A stretch of 64,000 bases of DNA from positions 1 to 64,000 of the forward strand of contig CAWDMC010000013.1 in NCBI GenBank assembly GCA_963803295.1, read 5' to 3'. The notes under the pieces were generated by a model. The model saw only the letters and a list, made by a program, of their open reading frames with translations, was not told the origin of the DNA and searched no databases. Position numbers and translations under genes: made by a program. Origin of the DNA: CAWDMC01 sp963803295. GTDB lineage: Bacteria; Acidobacteriota; Terriglobia; UBA7540. Position 1 is the first letter of the stretch, and each line of letters opens with the position of its first letter. Shown here piece after piece: positions 35,450 to 44,792 of this stretch.

Positions 35450-36735
35450 TACGAGTACACGAATGCGCCTTCTGCGCCTATGCCCACATGGATTGAGCTG
35501 ACCCGCTCGCCTTCCGCCATATGACCGAGCAACTGCCGGGCGATATCCGGCAGCAGCGTGTTGGTGAGAATGTTATCCACATTACGAGCGCCGCTCTCGA
35601 CCTCGGTGCAGCGGCGGGCCACCTCTTCAATCATGGCGTTGTCATAAGTGAAGTCGATCTTGTGGTTCTCCTCGATCCGCCGCTTGATCTTACCCAGCTT
35701 GAGCACGATGATCTGCTTCAGAGCCTCATCGCGCACCGGGAAGTAGGGAATAATCACCATGCGGCCCAGAAACGCCGGCTTGAAGATCTTGTTGAGCTCG
35801 GGTTTCATGGCCTGAACCAGCCCATCGTGGCTGGGCGCGGTCTCAGGGTCGGCCGTCAGCTTCATGATGGTATCTGTCCCGGCATTGGTTGTAAGAATAA
35901 TAATATTATTCTTAAAATCGATCTCGCGGCCTTCGCCGTCTTCCATCATGCCTTTGTCGAACACCTGATAGAACAGTTCCAGCACGTCAGGATGCGCCTT
36001 CTCTACTTCATCCAGCAGGACCACTGAGTATGGCCGGCGGCGCACCGCTTCGGTCAGCACGCCGCCTTCGCCGTAGCCCACGTATCCAGGAGGCGACCCC
36101 TTGAGGGTTGAGACGGTGTGGGCCTCCTGGAACTCCGACATGTTGATGGTAATCAGGTTCCGCTCGCCGCCGTAGAGCAGGTCAGAAAGTGCTAGCGCCG
36201 TTTCGGTCTTGCCGACGCCGCTCGGTCCGACCAGCATAAAGACACCCACCGGTTTGGAGGGATCATCGAGTCGGGCGCGCGAACTCGAAATGCGCTGGCT
36301 GATAATCTCGAGCGCGTGCATCTGGCCGATGACGCGTCTGCCCAGTTGCTGGGGCAAGGAGAGCACGGTGGAAATTTCGTCCTTGAGCATTTTGCCCACT
36401 GGGATGCCAGTCCAGGCGGAAATCACCTCGCCCACGATCTGCCCGTCGACCGCCACGCGCATCATGGGAGCCTCACCCTGCAAGGCGCTTAGCTCATGCT
36501 CGAGTTTGGCCAGTTCTTCGCGCAGCGCCGCCGGATCCGCGGCCGGGCTGGCTGTTGCGCCAGCCGGTGGACCCGCGCCCGCCGAAGCCGTGGGAGCGGG
36601 AGGAGCCGCAGGGGCTGCGGCCGAAGCTGCCGCTGCCACCGCGCACCTTTGCCGTTGCCGTCCGCCGCCGGCCCACCTTCGAGTTTCTGCTGCACTTCGC
36701 GGATCCGGTTGACAAGACCCTTCTCCTGCTCCCAA
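35449..36735 (-). CDS. clpV: ClpV (TssH), C-terminal segment of a frameshifted gene
   Basis: Third of three frames making one ClpV ATPase that disassembles the contracted T6SS sheath. This piece starts inside the Ala/Pro-rich middle linker (true junction about 36640). It carries the conserved MMRVAVDGQIVGEVISAWTGIPVGKM entry to D2, Walker A GPSGVGKTETA, Walker B VVLLDEVEKAHPDV, sensor-1 ILTTNAGTD and the D2 small domain (FLGRMVIIPYFPVRDE, ESGARNVDNILTNTLLP). The extreme Ala/Pro content of the linker (about 60 residues) is unusual for ClpV. The break fits a single-base indel. Confidence 0.85.
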   Translation of the reverse strand: MGAGEGSCQPDPRSAAETRRWAGGGRQRQRCAVAAAASAAAPAAPPAPTASAGAGPPAGATASPAADPAALREELAKLEHELSALQGEAPMMRVAVDGQIVGEVISAWTGIPVGKMLKDEISTVLSLPQQLGRRVIGQMHALEIISQRISSSRARLDDPSKPVGVFMLVGPSGVGKTETALALSDLLYGGERNLITINMSEFQEAHTVSTLKGSPPGYVGYGEGGVLTEAVRRRPYSVVLLDEVEKAHPDVLELFYQVFDKGMMEDGEGREIDFKNNIIILTTNAGTDTIMKLTADPETAPSHDGLVQAMKPELNKIFKPAFLGRMVIIPYFPVRDEALKQIIVLKLGKIKRRIEENHKIDFTYDNAMIEEVARRCTEVESGARNVDNILTNTLLPDIARQLLGHMAEGERVSSIHVGIGAEGAFVYS

Positions 36736-37664
36736 CGGACGCGCAGTGTAGCCAGGTGCGACTCGAGATCCGCCTTCCGCTTGGCGATCTCGGCCAGCCG
36801 TTCGCTGTGGTCGATGCCGAGGGCGGCTTCGCGATCGAGGATGCGTTGCTGCACCACCAGATCGTCGATCTGGCGAGTCGTGTCTTCGATTGCCGGAGGC
36901 GTGGCGCTCTGGCCCAAAGCCAGCCGAGCGCAGGCCGTGTCAAGCACGCTCACCGCCTTGTCGGGAAGCTGACGGCCGGCAAGATACCTGTTCGAGTAAT
37001 GCACCGCGGCATACAAGCCCTCATCGAGAATGCGCACATTATGGTGTTTTTCGAGCGAGGGGACAATGCCGCGCATCATAACCAGGCATTGAGCTTCCAC
37101 CGGCTCATCCACCTTTACCACTTGGAAGCGGCGTGCCAAGGCCGGGTCCTTCTCAAAGTATTTCTTGTACTCCGACCACGTGGTGGCGGCGACGGTCCGC
37201 AGTTCGCCACGAGCCAAGGCGGGCTTCAGCAGGTTCGCCGCGTCGCCCTGGCCGGCTTGACCGCCCGCGCCGATCATGGTGTGAGCCTCGTCGATAAACA
37301 GGATGATGGGCGTAGGGGAAGATTTCACTTCTTCGATCAGGCCTTTGAGGCGATTCTCAAACTCGCCTTTGATCCCTGCACCAGCCTGTAATAGGGCCAG
37401 GTCGAGCGTCCGCACGGTGACGTTCTTAAGCGGTGGCGGCACATCGCCCTGGGCAACACGCAGGGCGAATCCCTCCACCACGGCAGTTTTACCGACGCCA
37501 GCTTCACCGGTCAGGATCGGGTTGTTCTGGCGCCGGCGGGTGAGGATGTCGATGATCTGGCGGATTTCCTTGTCGCGGCCCAGGACGGGATCGATTTTGC
37601 CCCTGCGGGCGTTCTCGGTAAGATTCACCGTGTACTGGTCGAGGTTGGGCGTCTTGCCGCCCAT
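36489..37664 (-). CDS. clpV: ClpV (TssH), middle segment with AAA1
   Basis: Second frame of the broken clpV. It covers TPNLDQYTVNLTENARRGKIDPVLGRDKEIRQIIDIL, Walker A GEAGVGKTAVVEG, Walker B IILFIDEAHTMIGAGG, the arginine-finger region DPALARRFQVV, the RYLAGRQLPDKAVSVLDTACAR segment and the coiled-coil middle domain (ERLAEIAKRKADLESHLATLRVRWEQEKGLVNRIREVQQKL). Coding then leaves this frame near 36640; the last approximately 50 residues of the open frame are off-frame translation. The true junction at its 5' side is about 37690. Confidence 0.85.
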   Translation of the reverse strand: MGGKTPNLDQYTVNLTENARRGKIDPVLGRDKEIRQIIDILTRRRQNNPILTGEAGVGKTAVVEGFALRVAQGDVPPPLKNVTVRTLDLALLQAGAGIKGEFENRLKGLIEEVKSSPTPIILFIDEAHTMIGAGGQAGQGDAANLLKPALARGELRTVAATTWSEYKKYFEKDPALARRFQVVKVDEPVEAQCLVMMRGIVPSLEKHHNVRILDEGLYAAVHYSNRYLAGRQLPDKAVSVLDTACARLALGQSATPPAIEDTTRQIDDLVVQQRILDREAALGIDHSERLAEIAKRKADLESHLATLRVRWEQEKGLVNRIREVQQKLEGGPAADGNGKGARWQRQLRPQPLRLLPLPRLRRARVHRLAQQPARPRIRRRCAKNWPNSSMS

Positions 37665-38199
37665 GCCGCGAGGGGCGCCCGGTGTCGCGCTCGCCGCTGT
37701 CCTGTGCGGCGGCGGTGACCGTCTCCTCGCTCGATTCCGCCATAATAGTGTCGAAGTCCTTGCGCAGGACTTCAGCCTGGATTTTTTGAAGCTCCTTGCC
37801 GATATCGCGGGTCAAGCGCGCGAGCTCGTCATTGGCCGCCAGCGCCAGAATCGTGAAACCGGTCCGCACCTGAGTGGCGCCGTAGTCAATGGAACCGATC
37901 GTCCAGGCCTCAGTGAGCATCTTCACCAGGGTGGGACTCAGGGCCGGAGTGCGGGCGTTGCCGGACTTCAGCTTGTCCAGGCTGCGCGTCAGCTCGGAGG
38001 TAAGACGGGACTTATCAATACCAAAATGCTGAGCGATATAGAAAAAGTCACCATCCGGGGAATCGAGCAGCTTCATCAAGTAGTGTTCAATCTCGATATC
38101 GTAGTGAGTGCGGGAGAGACAGAGTCCCGCCGCCGCCTCGAGCGCTCCTCGCGTCGCATTGTCCAATTTTCCGATCAGCGATTTCAGATTGGGCCCCAT
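37504..38199 (-). CDS. clpV: ClpV (TssH), N-terminal segment
   Basis: First frame of clpV. The ATG at 38199 (MGPNLKSLIGKLDNATRGALEAAA) has AAGGAAGG 5 nt upstream and is preferred over the GTG at 38205. The Clp_N double repeat is clear: GLCLSRTHYDIEIEHYLMKLLDSPDGDFFYIAQHFGID and PTLVKMLTEAWTIGSIDYGATQVRTGFTILALAANDELARL. This domain binds the TssC N-terminal helix in the contracted sheath. Real coding ends near GERDTG (about 37690); the downstream RPSRHGRQD residues are off-frame. One extra base explains the shift. Confidence 0.85.
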   Translation of the reverse strand: MGPNLKSLIGKLDNATRGALEAAAGLCLSRTHYDIEIEHYLMKLLDSPDGDFFYIAQHFGIDKSRLTSELTRSLDKLKSGNARTPALSPTLVKMLTEAWTIGSIDYGATQVRTGFTILALAANDELARLTRDIGKELQKIQAEVLRKDFDTIMAESSEETVTAAAQDSGERDTGRPSRHGRQDAQPRPVHGESYRERPQGQNRSRPGPRQGNPPDHRHPHPPAPEQPDPDR

Positions 38200-38256
38200 A
38201 AGCACCTTCCTTGTGTGATCTCCAAGTCCTGGCTTTGTCCCTGTTGGCGGCTACAT

Positions 38257-38262
38257 ATTATA
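38257..38262 (-). promoter_or_regulatory. candidate -10 box upstream of clpV
   Basis: A perfect TATAAT on the minus strand, about 58 nt before the clpV ATG. The -35 match at 17 nt is weak. It could give an internal promoter for the clpV-to-PAAR half of the locus. Confidence 0.3.
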
Positions 38263-38369
38263 GTGACCAGGCGGCTCTAACCATAACACGTCACTATATT
38301 TGACAATTCGCAAGAATAGCTCTGCCGCTCATCTCCGACAGACCCTGCCTGCGGCGAGAATATTGCCGC

Positions 38370-41204
38370 TTACAACGTCAGAATCGTATCGTCGGGATCC
38401 ATCTCCGCCTTCTTCGGCTTCATCCAGGTTACCCATCCAAGCTGCGGAGCTGTTCCGCCTTCGAGCCCGATCTCGCATGGCGGCACGTCTTCGCGCTTCA
38501 GCACCAACTGGACTTCGAAATCGAATTCACCATTGGAGAAGAACCGCAGCAGCGCTCTGAGCGGTTGATGAGCTCTGCCATCGGGCAGAAACTCGCGGTA
38601 GCGTGCGATCGGCAGGGGGCCAAGCCTGACCCTGACCCGCGACTTCTGATCCCAGACCTCATCACCTACTACCGCCCCGAACCCGAGCTGCTCGGAAAAA
38701 CTGTCGCCGTCCTCAAAACAACATTGATTGCTCGGGCTCAGGCGGTACCAGGCCCCGGCGAACTGCTCCACCTCAGCCGGAACGTCAAAGTAGTGGCTCA
38801 GAATCTGCTCTAGCGCTACTGCCGACCGCGGTTGCTGCGAAAGCAAGCCTGCATAGTAGACCAGGGAAACGTCTTCCACCGCCTGCCGGTCCTGCAATCC
38901 TTGAGTTCCGATGCCAAGCAGGTCCAACAAGTGGTGGGTGAACCGGTCCAGCTCTCCACGTTCGTAGGCGGTGACGAAGTGGTATTTCTCCCACGCCTGG
39001 TAGAACAGCGAGATGATGCGGTGATTGAAGATATCAAGGAACGCGGCCAAAGCCCCGTCGCGAGTGCGGGTCCGCTCGATCACCTGCTCCGTGTAGCAGT
39101 AGGGCAGAACGGCCAAGGGGCCCGTGAGGCCCATGAAATTAATGGAGAGGCGAGGCTGCTCGGGATGCGACCAGTCGATGCTCTGGATCTGACTCGCGGG
39201 AAACTCCAACGCATTGTGTACCTCGAACCGCACTGCTTCCTGCTCAGGAGGCGCGAACCGGCCCACCGGCTGGCGCTCCGGGCGCAGCCGCTGCAAAAGG
39301 CGCACCGCCTGGAAGAATTGGAACCGGCAGGGGTCCTCTCGCAGTTCGTCCTCAACCGCCGTGCGGTTTACATCAATATCTTCCGTCCGGCTCGCGGGTG
39401 GCCATTCCCGTAGCACCTCCTTTCGCTGGGTTGTGCTCACGACCAGTTGAGTGAAACTGTTAAGCGAAGCGTAGAGCGCCAGGAAATGCTCCATCACGCT
39501 GGAGAAGAGGTACGCTCCTCCGGCGAACTGGTCCTCATCGAGCTCCATTTCCACCCGCGTCCCGCGGGCAAAGGTGATTCCGTGCTCCGAAACCACACGG
39601 GCAAAGTGCGGATTGCTGCGAACACCCACGATACCTTCAATCACTTTGCGTGATTCCGGTTTGTTATCGGGATTGTAGAGCTTCAAGATCTGCTGCAGCG
39701 CCTCCCGGCCCTCTTCCACGATGGATAGGTAATTCAGTGAAAGATGCGAGATGAGCCTCCACAGCACGTGCCGGCCGGTATCGGGGCGCAGCGGCTGGGT
39801 GGGCTTACGCAAGGCCACGATCCGCTTGATGGACGACATGCCTTCCATTTCGAAATCGCCGTTCTCATTGCCGAAAGGCAGGCGGGCCGGCAAATCGCGA
39901 TTAGTGCAGGTAGTGTGTACAGTGAGCGAGTCCGCACCCGGGCGCATAGGGCGCATGGCAAGGTCGACCAAGGTAAGAAACATGTCAGTTCCTTCGTCAG
40001 AGGCACGCGTCGAAAGGCGCCGGGTCGCAATCCAAAAGCACATTGGCTTCTCTTCCCCAGCGCTGTGACGGAAGGAGTAGAAAGGCTGGTATTTCACGAT
40101 CTCCTGCGTTTCCGGATTGACGCTCGCCACTTCGTCCACGGAAAAGATTTCCGTGGCGTTGGGGCGGCGCACATCGGGAACCACTGGGTACTCGTATTTC
40201 TGCTGATTGAGCTGGATCGGCTCGGCGGTTAGCGGAAACAGGTTGATTACCGGCGTGCATCCCAACTTGAAAGTCGAGGCCGAGATGTTCATTTCCAGAC
40301 GTTCTCGGCGCTCCTCGCCGGCCAGGGGGGTCATCAGGAGAATGATTTCGGCGCTGTCTTTGAAGCCGGACATCCAGGCCTCGCGCAAGCCGGTGATATC
40401 GAGGAAGAAGAACTTCTGCGGAAAGGTGAAGTATTCCTGCAAGAGCCTGTAGCCGACAAATGACCGCCGCGGATAACGCAGCACCGACTGGTCTTCGTCG
40501 AAACCCACAGGCCGCAAGTTGGATGCTGGCAGGGTAACGGGCTTGACTCTGGGATTGCTGGGATCGCGCACTACGATCCGGGTGAGATTAGAGCACAGTG
40601 CCTCGTACAGCGTGTGGATGGTCGCCTCTTCGCCGTAGAGATAAACCCGGAGGCGATCGAGCTCAAGCTGCGGCAGCAGGACGTCGGGCGCGCACTTGAG
40701 CTGCACGCGTACGGCGCCGGCCGAGTCGAGCGCCTTTATCGCCGGCTGCAGGCGATCAGGGGTCTTCCACTCCGCTGCGGTAATCCGCAACGGCCAAAGA
40801 GTCGTTTCGTAGCAGGTACGAAAGATGCAGGGAATACCGCCAACCTCCCGCGAGTAGAGGGGCGAGTCGCGATCGACCTTGAGACCCGTAGAGAGCTTCC
40901 CCTGCTCCGGATCGAGCTCAAACTGCACGATTGACATGGAAGGGATCGGCCGTATGAGGTGCGGGTAGACAATGCTCAGCAGAGCTTCCGAGATTTCCGG
41001 GAACTCATCGTCGATCTTCAGGTGGACGCGCGCTGCCAGAAACGCGAATCCTTCAAGCAGGCGCTCCACGTGCGGATCTTCGCAGCGGTTCTCCTCGAGC
41101 ACCAAGCGGGAGGCCACTTTCGGATATTTGCCTGCGAACTCGGCCGCCATCTTACGCAGGTGGATGAGTTCGCGCTCGTAATAGACTTGCAGGTCATCCC
41201 GCAT
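38370..41204 (-). CDS. tssF-tssG: TssF-TssG fusion, T6SS baseplate protein
   Basis: A 944-aa continuous frame joining two normally separate baseplate wedge proteins. Residues 1 to about 603 are TssF: MRDDLQVYYERELIHLRKMAAEFAGKYPKVASRL, ERLLEGFAFLAARVHLKIDDEFPEISEALL, YPHLIRPIPSMSIVQF and GITFARGTRVEMELDEDQFAGGAYLFSSVMEHFLALYASLNSFTQLVV, ending REWPP, the usual TssF end. After only about 10 linker residues TssG starts with RTAVEDELREDPCRFQFFQAVRLLQRLRPERQPVG, then LSINFMGLTGPLAVLPYCYTEQV and FLDIFNHRIISLFYQAWEKYH. In known systems TssF is present twice per TssG, so a fusion would force 1:1. An ATG in another frame at the junction leaves room for an indel artefact. Confidence 0.88.
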   Translation of the reverse strand: MRDDLQVYYERELIHLRKMAAEFAGKYPKVASRLVLEENRCEDPHVERLLEGFAFLAARVHLKIDDEFPEISEALLSIVYPHLIRPIPSMSIVQFELDPEQGKLSTGLKVDRDSPLYSREVGGIPCIFRTCYETTLWPLRITAAEWKTPDRLQPAIKALDSAGAVRVQLKCAPDVLLPQLELDRLRVYLYGEEATIHTLYEALCSNLTRIVVRDPSNPRVKPVTLPASNLRPVGFDEDQSVLRYPRRSFVGYRLLQEYFTFPQKFFFLDITGLREAWMSGFKDSAEIILLMTPLAGEERRERLEMNISASTFKLGCTPVINLFPLTAEPIQLNQQKYEYPVVPDVRRPNATEIFSVDEVASVNPETQEIVKYQPFYSFRHSAGEEKPMCFWIATRRLSTRASDEGTDMFLTLVDLAMRPMRPGADSLTVHTTCTNRDLPARLPFGNENGDFEMEGMSSIKRIVALRKPTQPLRPDTGRHVLWRLISHLSLNYLSIVEEGREALQQILKLYNPDNKPESRKVIEGIVGVRSNPHFARVVSEHGITFARGTRVEMELDEDQFAGGAYLFSSVMEHFLALYASLNSFTQLVVSTTQRKEVLREWPPASRTEDIDVNRTAVEDELREDPCRFQFFQAVRLLQRLRPERQPVGRFAPPEQEAVRFEVHNALEFPASQIQSIDWSHPEQPRLSINFMGLTGPLAVLPYCYTEQVIERTRTRDGALAAFLDIFNHRIISLFYQAWEKYHFVTAYERGELDRFTHHLLDLLGIGTQGLQDRQAVEDVSLVYYAGLLSQQPRSAVALEQILSHYFDVPAEVEQFAGAWYRLSPSNQCCFEDGDSFSEQLGFGAVVGDEVWDQKSRVRVRLGPLPIARYREFLPDGRAHQPLRALLRFFSNGEFDFEVQLVLKREDVPPCEIGLEGGTAPQLGWVTWMKPKKAEMDPDDTILTL

Positions 41205-41694
41205 CGGATTCTCCCTTGACTTGGCACGCGCCGCTCTTCACTTCGAAGAACGTGTCAAAAGAGACGTGTTCCGGGGCAGGATCCATTAGCAGCAGCCCCT
41301 CAATTCGAATTCGCAAGGGCTGACCGGCAAGAGCCTTGGAGTCAAGCGGTATCAGCCGTACGTTAGCCAAGCGCGGCTCGAACACCTTAATCGTCGACTG
41401 CAACACGCGAAGCAGCTTGGTCTGGTCGCGTGTGGAAGAGGCGCTGTAGGTGCTGAAATCGGGCAGACCGTACACATAGAGCGAACGATTGAGTTCCTCC
41501 AAAGATTCATCAGGCTCAGAAGCCACGCGACGGCTGTTTAACAGCCATTCAAGATCACGGCGCAGACCTTCTTTCAGCAGCCGCAGGGACTGAATGCGGC
41601 TCAGCGGCGGTTCCGTGACCATTCTCGGCTCGCGGTCGATGAGCCGGTCGATGATCGAAAGGGTGACGACGCCTTCTGTGGGGTTTCGCGCCAT
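41194..41694 (-). CDS. tssE: TssE, gp25-like baseplate protein
   Basis: A 166-aa homologue of phage T4 gp25, which starts sheath polymerisation at the baseplate. SIIDRLIDREP near the N terminus, LLKEGLRRDLEWLLNSRR in the middle and VYGLPDFSTYSASS with LLRVLQSTIKVFEPRL are characteristic. Its 3' end overlaps the tssF-tssG start by 11 bp, so the two are translationally coupled. It is longer at the C terminus than many TssE proteins, with a FDTFFEVKSGACQVKGE tail. Confidence 0.93.
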   Translation of the reverse strand: MARNPTEGVVTLSIIDRLIDREPRMVTEPPLSRIQSLRLLKEGLRRDLEWLLNSRRVASEPDESLEELNRSLYVYGLPDFSTYSASSTRDQTKLLRVLQSTIKVFEPRLANVRLIPLDSKALAGQPLRIRIEGLLLMDPAPEHVSFDTFFEVKSGACQVKGESDAG

Positions 41695-41770
41695 GTTGAC
41701 CGGGATTTACCGGCTTCCTTACTGCCGCGAGGAAGCCGACGTCGCTTTCAAGTGCTGGTCATGAGCTTGG

Positions 41771-43645
41771 TCAAGAGCCGGGCTGGTAATCGAGCGCCCG
41801 AACCGGGTCCAGGCGGCAGATCCGCTCAAACAACTTGTGCATTTCCGCAGCATCTTCTTGCACCCGCTTGCTGGTCTTTATTACCAGAGACAGGGCGCGA
41901 GCTACCAAGCTGGGATCCTCCCATTCTTCCAGTTTGCGGGTATCGATCGTCGCCAGCAAATCGTCAAGCAGCGGTTGGGCGATGCTCTCCTTTCCCGCTG
42001 CCACGCAAAGCTCCACGAGTTGCAGAATCCGCTCGAAGCGCCCACGGCCAGAACATTGCCGCGCGATTTCGTCGTGCATGATCTTGAAGGCCTTCTCCGC
42101 CTGTCCTTCCTCGAGGGCCGCGCTTGCCAGGCTGTAGCTATCGGCGTCCCTTCGCGGCCATCCGGCGAACGAGATGCCGGCGCCGTTGGTCGAGACGCGA
42201 GCCACTGCCTCCGATGCTTCCGTTGACGACGCCCCGGAACGCCTTTGCGGCTGTGCCGCGCTGGCAACGAGCGTAAGGAGCCAAGCCTTCGTTTCCGGGT
42301 TGGCTGCTGGCGTGTCGTCAAGCAGGGTGGCATCGAGAAGCTCGGGCAAGTCCAGGAGCAGGGCCCGAAGCTCGGAGCAGATGGCGGTCCTGATCGCCTT
42401 GTAGTTGCTGCCGAGCGACTCGCACGCTTCCACCACGAATCGCTGCAGATCCAGCCATGCACGGCTGCAAGGAAGCGCCATGGCATTCTCCGCCATTTCC
42501 AGGAGTTCCTGCCAGTTTCCTCCCAGCGCTAACCTCTTGATCTGCTGGCGAAGTTCGGTCGGCGGACCTTCAAGTAGTGTTGGATCGGAGAGGTGGGCTG
42601 CGGCTCGCAATTCACCCCAACGCAGGCCTCGGATCATCAGGTATGGCGCCGGGCTCTGGGGGTCGCGCTGGCGCAAAAAAGCGGCCGCTGCCGCGATGCT
42701 CGCGACCGCCTGCTGGCGATCCGGGGGCTCCGAGGTACCCCTAAGCGTGATCTGGACGACGCCCAAGGCAGGTGCGTAGGCGCTGTCATCGGGCGCCAAG
42801 ATCCCGGCCTGCGAGACTCCCCCTTCTGCGCCCAGTCCGACCGGCCCCGCAATGGGGATCGGGTCAGGCTCCTTCTCGCGCTTCTTCTCTAGAAGGTTGT
42901 GCATGGCGGGACCGACTTCCTCTTCGAGAGACTTCTTGAAGCGGCTGAACGATGGGCTGTCTTCCCCGAACTTCTCGGTGGAAATCTGGTCGATCACCCG
43001 AACAGTCCCTAGAATGTTATCGAGGTCCTTTTCGACTTGGGCGTAGAAGTCCTTCTTAGTTGCATCAAAGGCCCTATCGAAAACCTCTGGGGCGAGCTTC
43101 CCCTCCTTCTTCAGCGTTTCCTCGCGACTTTTTCTTTGCGCCTCGTCTAGATCCCTATCTGCATAGCTCACGCCACGCGAAGATTGCCATTGGTACCAGT
43201 TGTACTTGTAAGGCTCCTTTACCACGGGGGCGCTCTTGAGCAAAAACTCGGCCTTGTCACCTATCCACCTGAGGGGAGCGGCGCGCATTTCAAGGTCGCC
43301 GTCTTCAATCTCGGGATAGAGTGTCTCCCAGAAATTCTCCAGCAGGCCGCGGCACAAAGTGAGTCCCTCCAGCATGCCAGCGAAGCCACTCGATTTGGTA
43401 AGAGCCTCCGTTAGCCAGACAGCGAGCTGTAGATCTTTGCTCTTGGTAGCAATCTGTTCCTGACAGAGATCGAGCACTTGAGGCCAATTCGGCACCTTCG
43501 CCGGTCTCTGAACAGCACCCTCAGTAACAGCTTCCTCTTCCCGCCGCGCTTCTTTGATCTTGTCGTAAACAGGCTGGTAACGCAGATTTTCCCCACTAGG
43601 ATTCTCACCGGGGATGGGGTTCAACAGGTCTTCACGCAGTGGCAT
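41771..43645 (-). CDS. tssA: TssA (ImpA family) assembly-cap protein
   Basis: A 624-aa TssA. The ImpA_N domain covers about residues 1-125: LLNPIPGENPSGENLRYQPVYDKIKEARREEE, NWPQVLDLCQEQIATKSKDLQLAVWLTEALTKSSGF and LLENFWETLYPEIEDGDLEMRAAPLRWI. A variable middle follows, with a helical C-terminal region (LASAALEEGQAEKAFKIMHDEIARQCSGRGRFERILQLVELCVAAGKESIAQPLLDDL) that looks TPR-like. TssA proteins prime baseplate and sheath extension and hold the distal end of the growing sheath. It sits 41 nt after tagJ and 76 nt before tssE. Confidence 0.92.
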   Translation of the reverse strand: MPLREDLLNPIPGENPSGENLRYQPVYDKIKEARREEEAVTEGAVQRPAKVPNWPQVLDLCQEQIATKSKDLQLAVWLTEALTKSSGFAGMLEGLTLCRGLLENFWETLYPEIEDGDLEMRAAPLRWIGDKAEFLLKSAPVVKEPYKYNWYQWQSSRGVSYADRDLDEAQRKSREETLKKEGKLAPEVFDRAFDATKKDFYAQVEKDLDNILGTVRVIDQISTEKFGEDSPSFSRFKKSLEEEVGPAMHNLLEKKREKEPDPIPIAGPVGLGAEGGVSQAGILAPDDSAYAPALGVVQITLRGTSEPPDRQQAVASIAAAAAFLRQRDPQSPAPYLMIRGLRWGELRAAAHLSDPTLLEGPPTELRQQIKRLALGGNWQELLEMAENAMALPCSRAWLDLQRFVVEACESLGSNYKAIRTAICSELRALLLDLPELLDATLLDDTPAANPETKAWLLTLVASAAQPQRRSGASSTEASEAVARVSTNGAGISFAGWPRRDADSYSLASAALEEGQAEKAFKIMHDEIARQCSGRGRFERILQLVELCVAAGKESIAQPLLDDLLATIDTRKLEEWEDPSLVARALSLVIKTSKRVQEDAAEMHKLFERICRLDPVRALDYQPGS

Positions 43646-43686
43646 GGGAGAAGGGTTCCTCGGTCATCTGCCTTCCTAGTCGGCTT

Positions 43687-44421
43687 TCAGTTCACGGCGG
43701 CGTGGGTGGTGGAGCCCGCGTCCCCGGCTGAGGCGAACTCGATCGAGCGGATCTCCAGCAGCGGTATTTCTTCATCGTCCGCAATTAGCAGTTTCTGCCC
43801 GACCGGAAATTGCTGCCCGCTGTCGTCCGCGACCCATTCAGTGACCCGTCCCAGCCAGACGCTCTCGTCGGAGTTCTTCCAAGAAAAGGGGTAAACCACG
43901 GGTATGAGCACCTCGCCCAGTTCGGTGCCCTTGAAGGAGGGCCCTGTCCGGACAAAGGCCGGAATCCAAAGCGTATCACGCAGCTTCGCTGGCTTTTCCA
44001 GGTGGACGGAAGCGATATGCTCGAAAGGAATCCAGAGATATGCTCCGGCGGCAAAGACTTCCAGACGAGGCCCGATTTCGGGATCGGCGTCGCGAAGGGA
44101 AGTGAAAGGTTTGCCGTTCAGGAGTCCGGCGGGAGATCCGGCCGCGGGAGTCTTGGGAAACTCCAGCGTCTTAAAAAGCTCGTGGCGCGACTTCTCCGCG
44201 TGCAGAGCGGAATAGTAGAGCACGACTCCCAGTTCGGACTTGCCACCCTGGGCCAGAACGCTCAGCTGCTTTTCGGCGCGGCTGTACTGCCCAGAAAAGC
44301 AGAGCAGTTCGAACAGGAAAGTCCTCTGGACCGTATCTGCGGGGTGATCCCGCAGATAGGCGGTGAGGGCCTTCTCCGCTTCCTTCACCTGTCCATTATC
44401 AAAGAGTTGTTTCGCGGTCAT
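43687..44421 (-). CDS. tagJ: TagJ/ImpE-type T6SS accessory protein
   Basis: A 244-aa ImpE-family protein. The start at 44421 (MTAKQLFDNGQVKEAEKALTAYLRDHP) is preferred because GGAGG lies 8 nt upstream and homology begins there; the longer frame to 44556 has no ribosome binding site. The N-terminal TPR-like part (TVQRTFLFELLCFSGQYSRAEKQLSVLA) is followed by the ImpE beta region (LEVFAAGAYLWIPFEHIASVHLEKPAKLRDTLWIPA, LIPVVYPFSWKNSDESVWLGRVTEW). In characterised systems TagJ binds TssB and modulates ClpV-driven sheath disassembly, consistent with a tssB-clpV operon. Confidence 0.88.
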   Translation of the reverse strand: MTAKQLFDNGQVKEAEKALTAYLRDHPADTVQRTFLFELLCFSGQYSRAEKQLSVLAQGGKSELGVVLYYSALHAEKSRHELFKTLEFPKTPAAGSPAGLLNGKPFTSLRDADPEIGPRLEVFAAGAYLWIPFEHIASVHLEKPAKLRDTLWIPAFVRTGPSFKGTELGEVLIPVVYPFSWKNSDESVWLGRVTEWVADDSGQQFPVGQKLLIADDEEIPLLEIRSIEFASAGDAGSTTHAAVN

Positions 44422-44792
44422 CCTGAGTGCCTCCGGGGTTCGAAAGGAGCGGATTCGGGGCGCTTGCAGCCAAACGGGGATAGCCGATCCGGAAGTCGGG
44501 ACTTCTGCGGGAACGAAAGTGCTCCCTTTTGGAGTTATGATGACGTATCCCGCCATGGGTTAGGGGGCATCACCGTAGGCAACGGAATACGTTAACTCCG
44601 TTGTGAAAATCAAAATCAAGAAGCAGCGGCGACGGTTTCTGTTTCCGCCGTCGCGCATCCACTGACTTGCCAGTTACAACATTTCGTTAATTCAATAGCG
44701 CATTGGGAACCCATCGCTAGGCTCTGCTCCAAGCGGCGAGCGAAAGTCAATTCAGAGACGTATCCTCCATTAATCCCGAGCCGAGTACCCAC
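44422..44792. other. gap between hcp and tagJ
   Basis: About 370 nt with a terminator-like hairpin at 44629-44654. The rest is AT-richer than flanking genes and has no gene that I can support. An internal promoter for tagJ onward may lie here. Confidence 0.45.
44605..44654 (-). terminator. partial terminator or attenuator after hcp
   Basis: On the minus strand gcgacgg and ccgtcgc (44629-44654) form a 7-bp stem around 12 nt, followed after about 8 nt by a T-rich stretch (gattttgatttt). It would let Hcp be made in excess over downstream proteins, as is common for tube proteins. Confidence 0.45.

Noticed and set aside
44422..44556. 45-residue N-terminal extension of TagJ
   Set aside because: No ribosome binding site before 44556, and the ImpE homology starts at 44421, where GGAGG is well placed.
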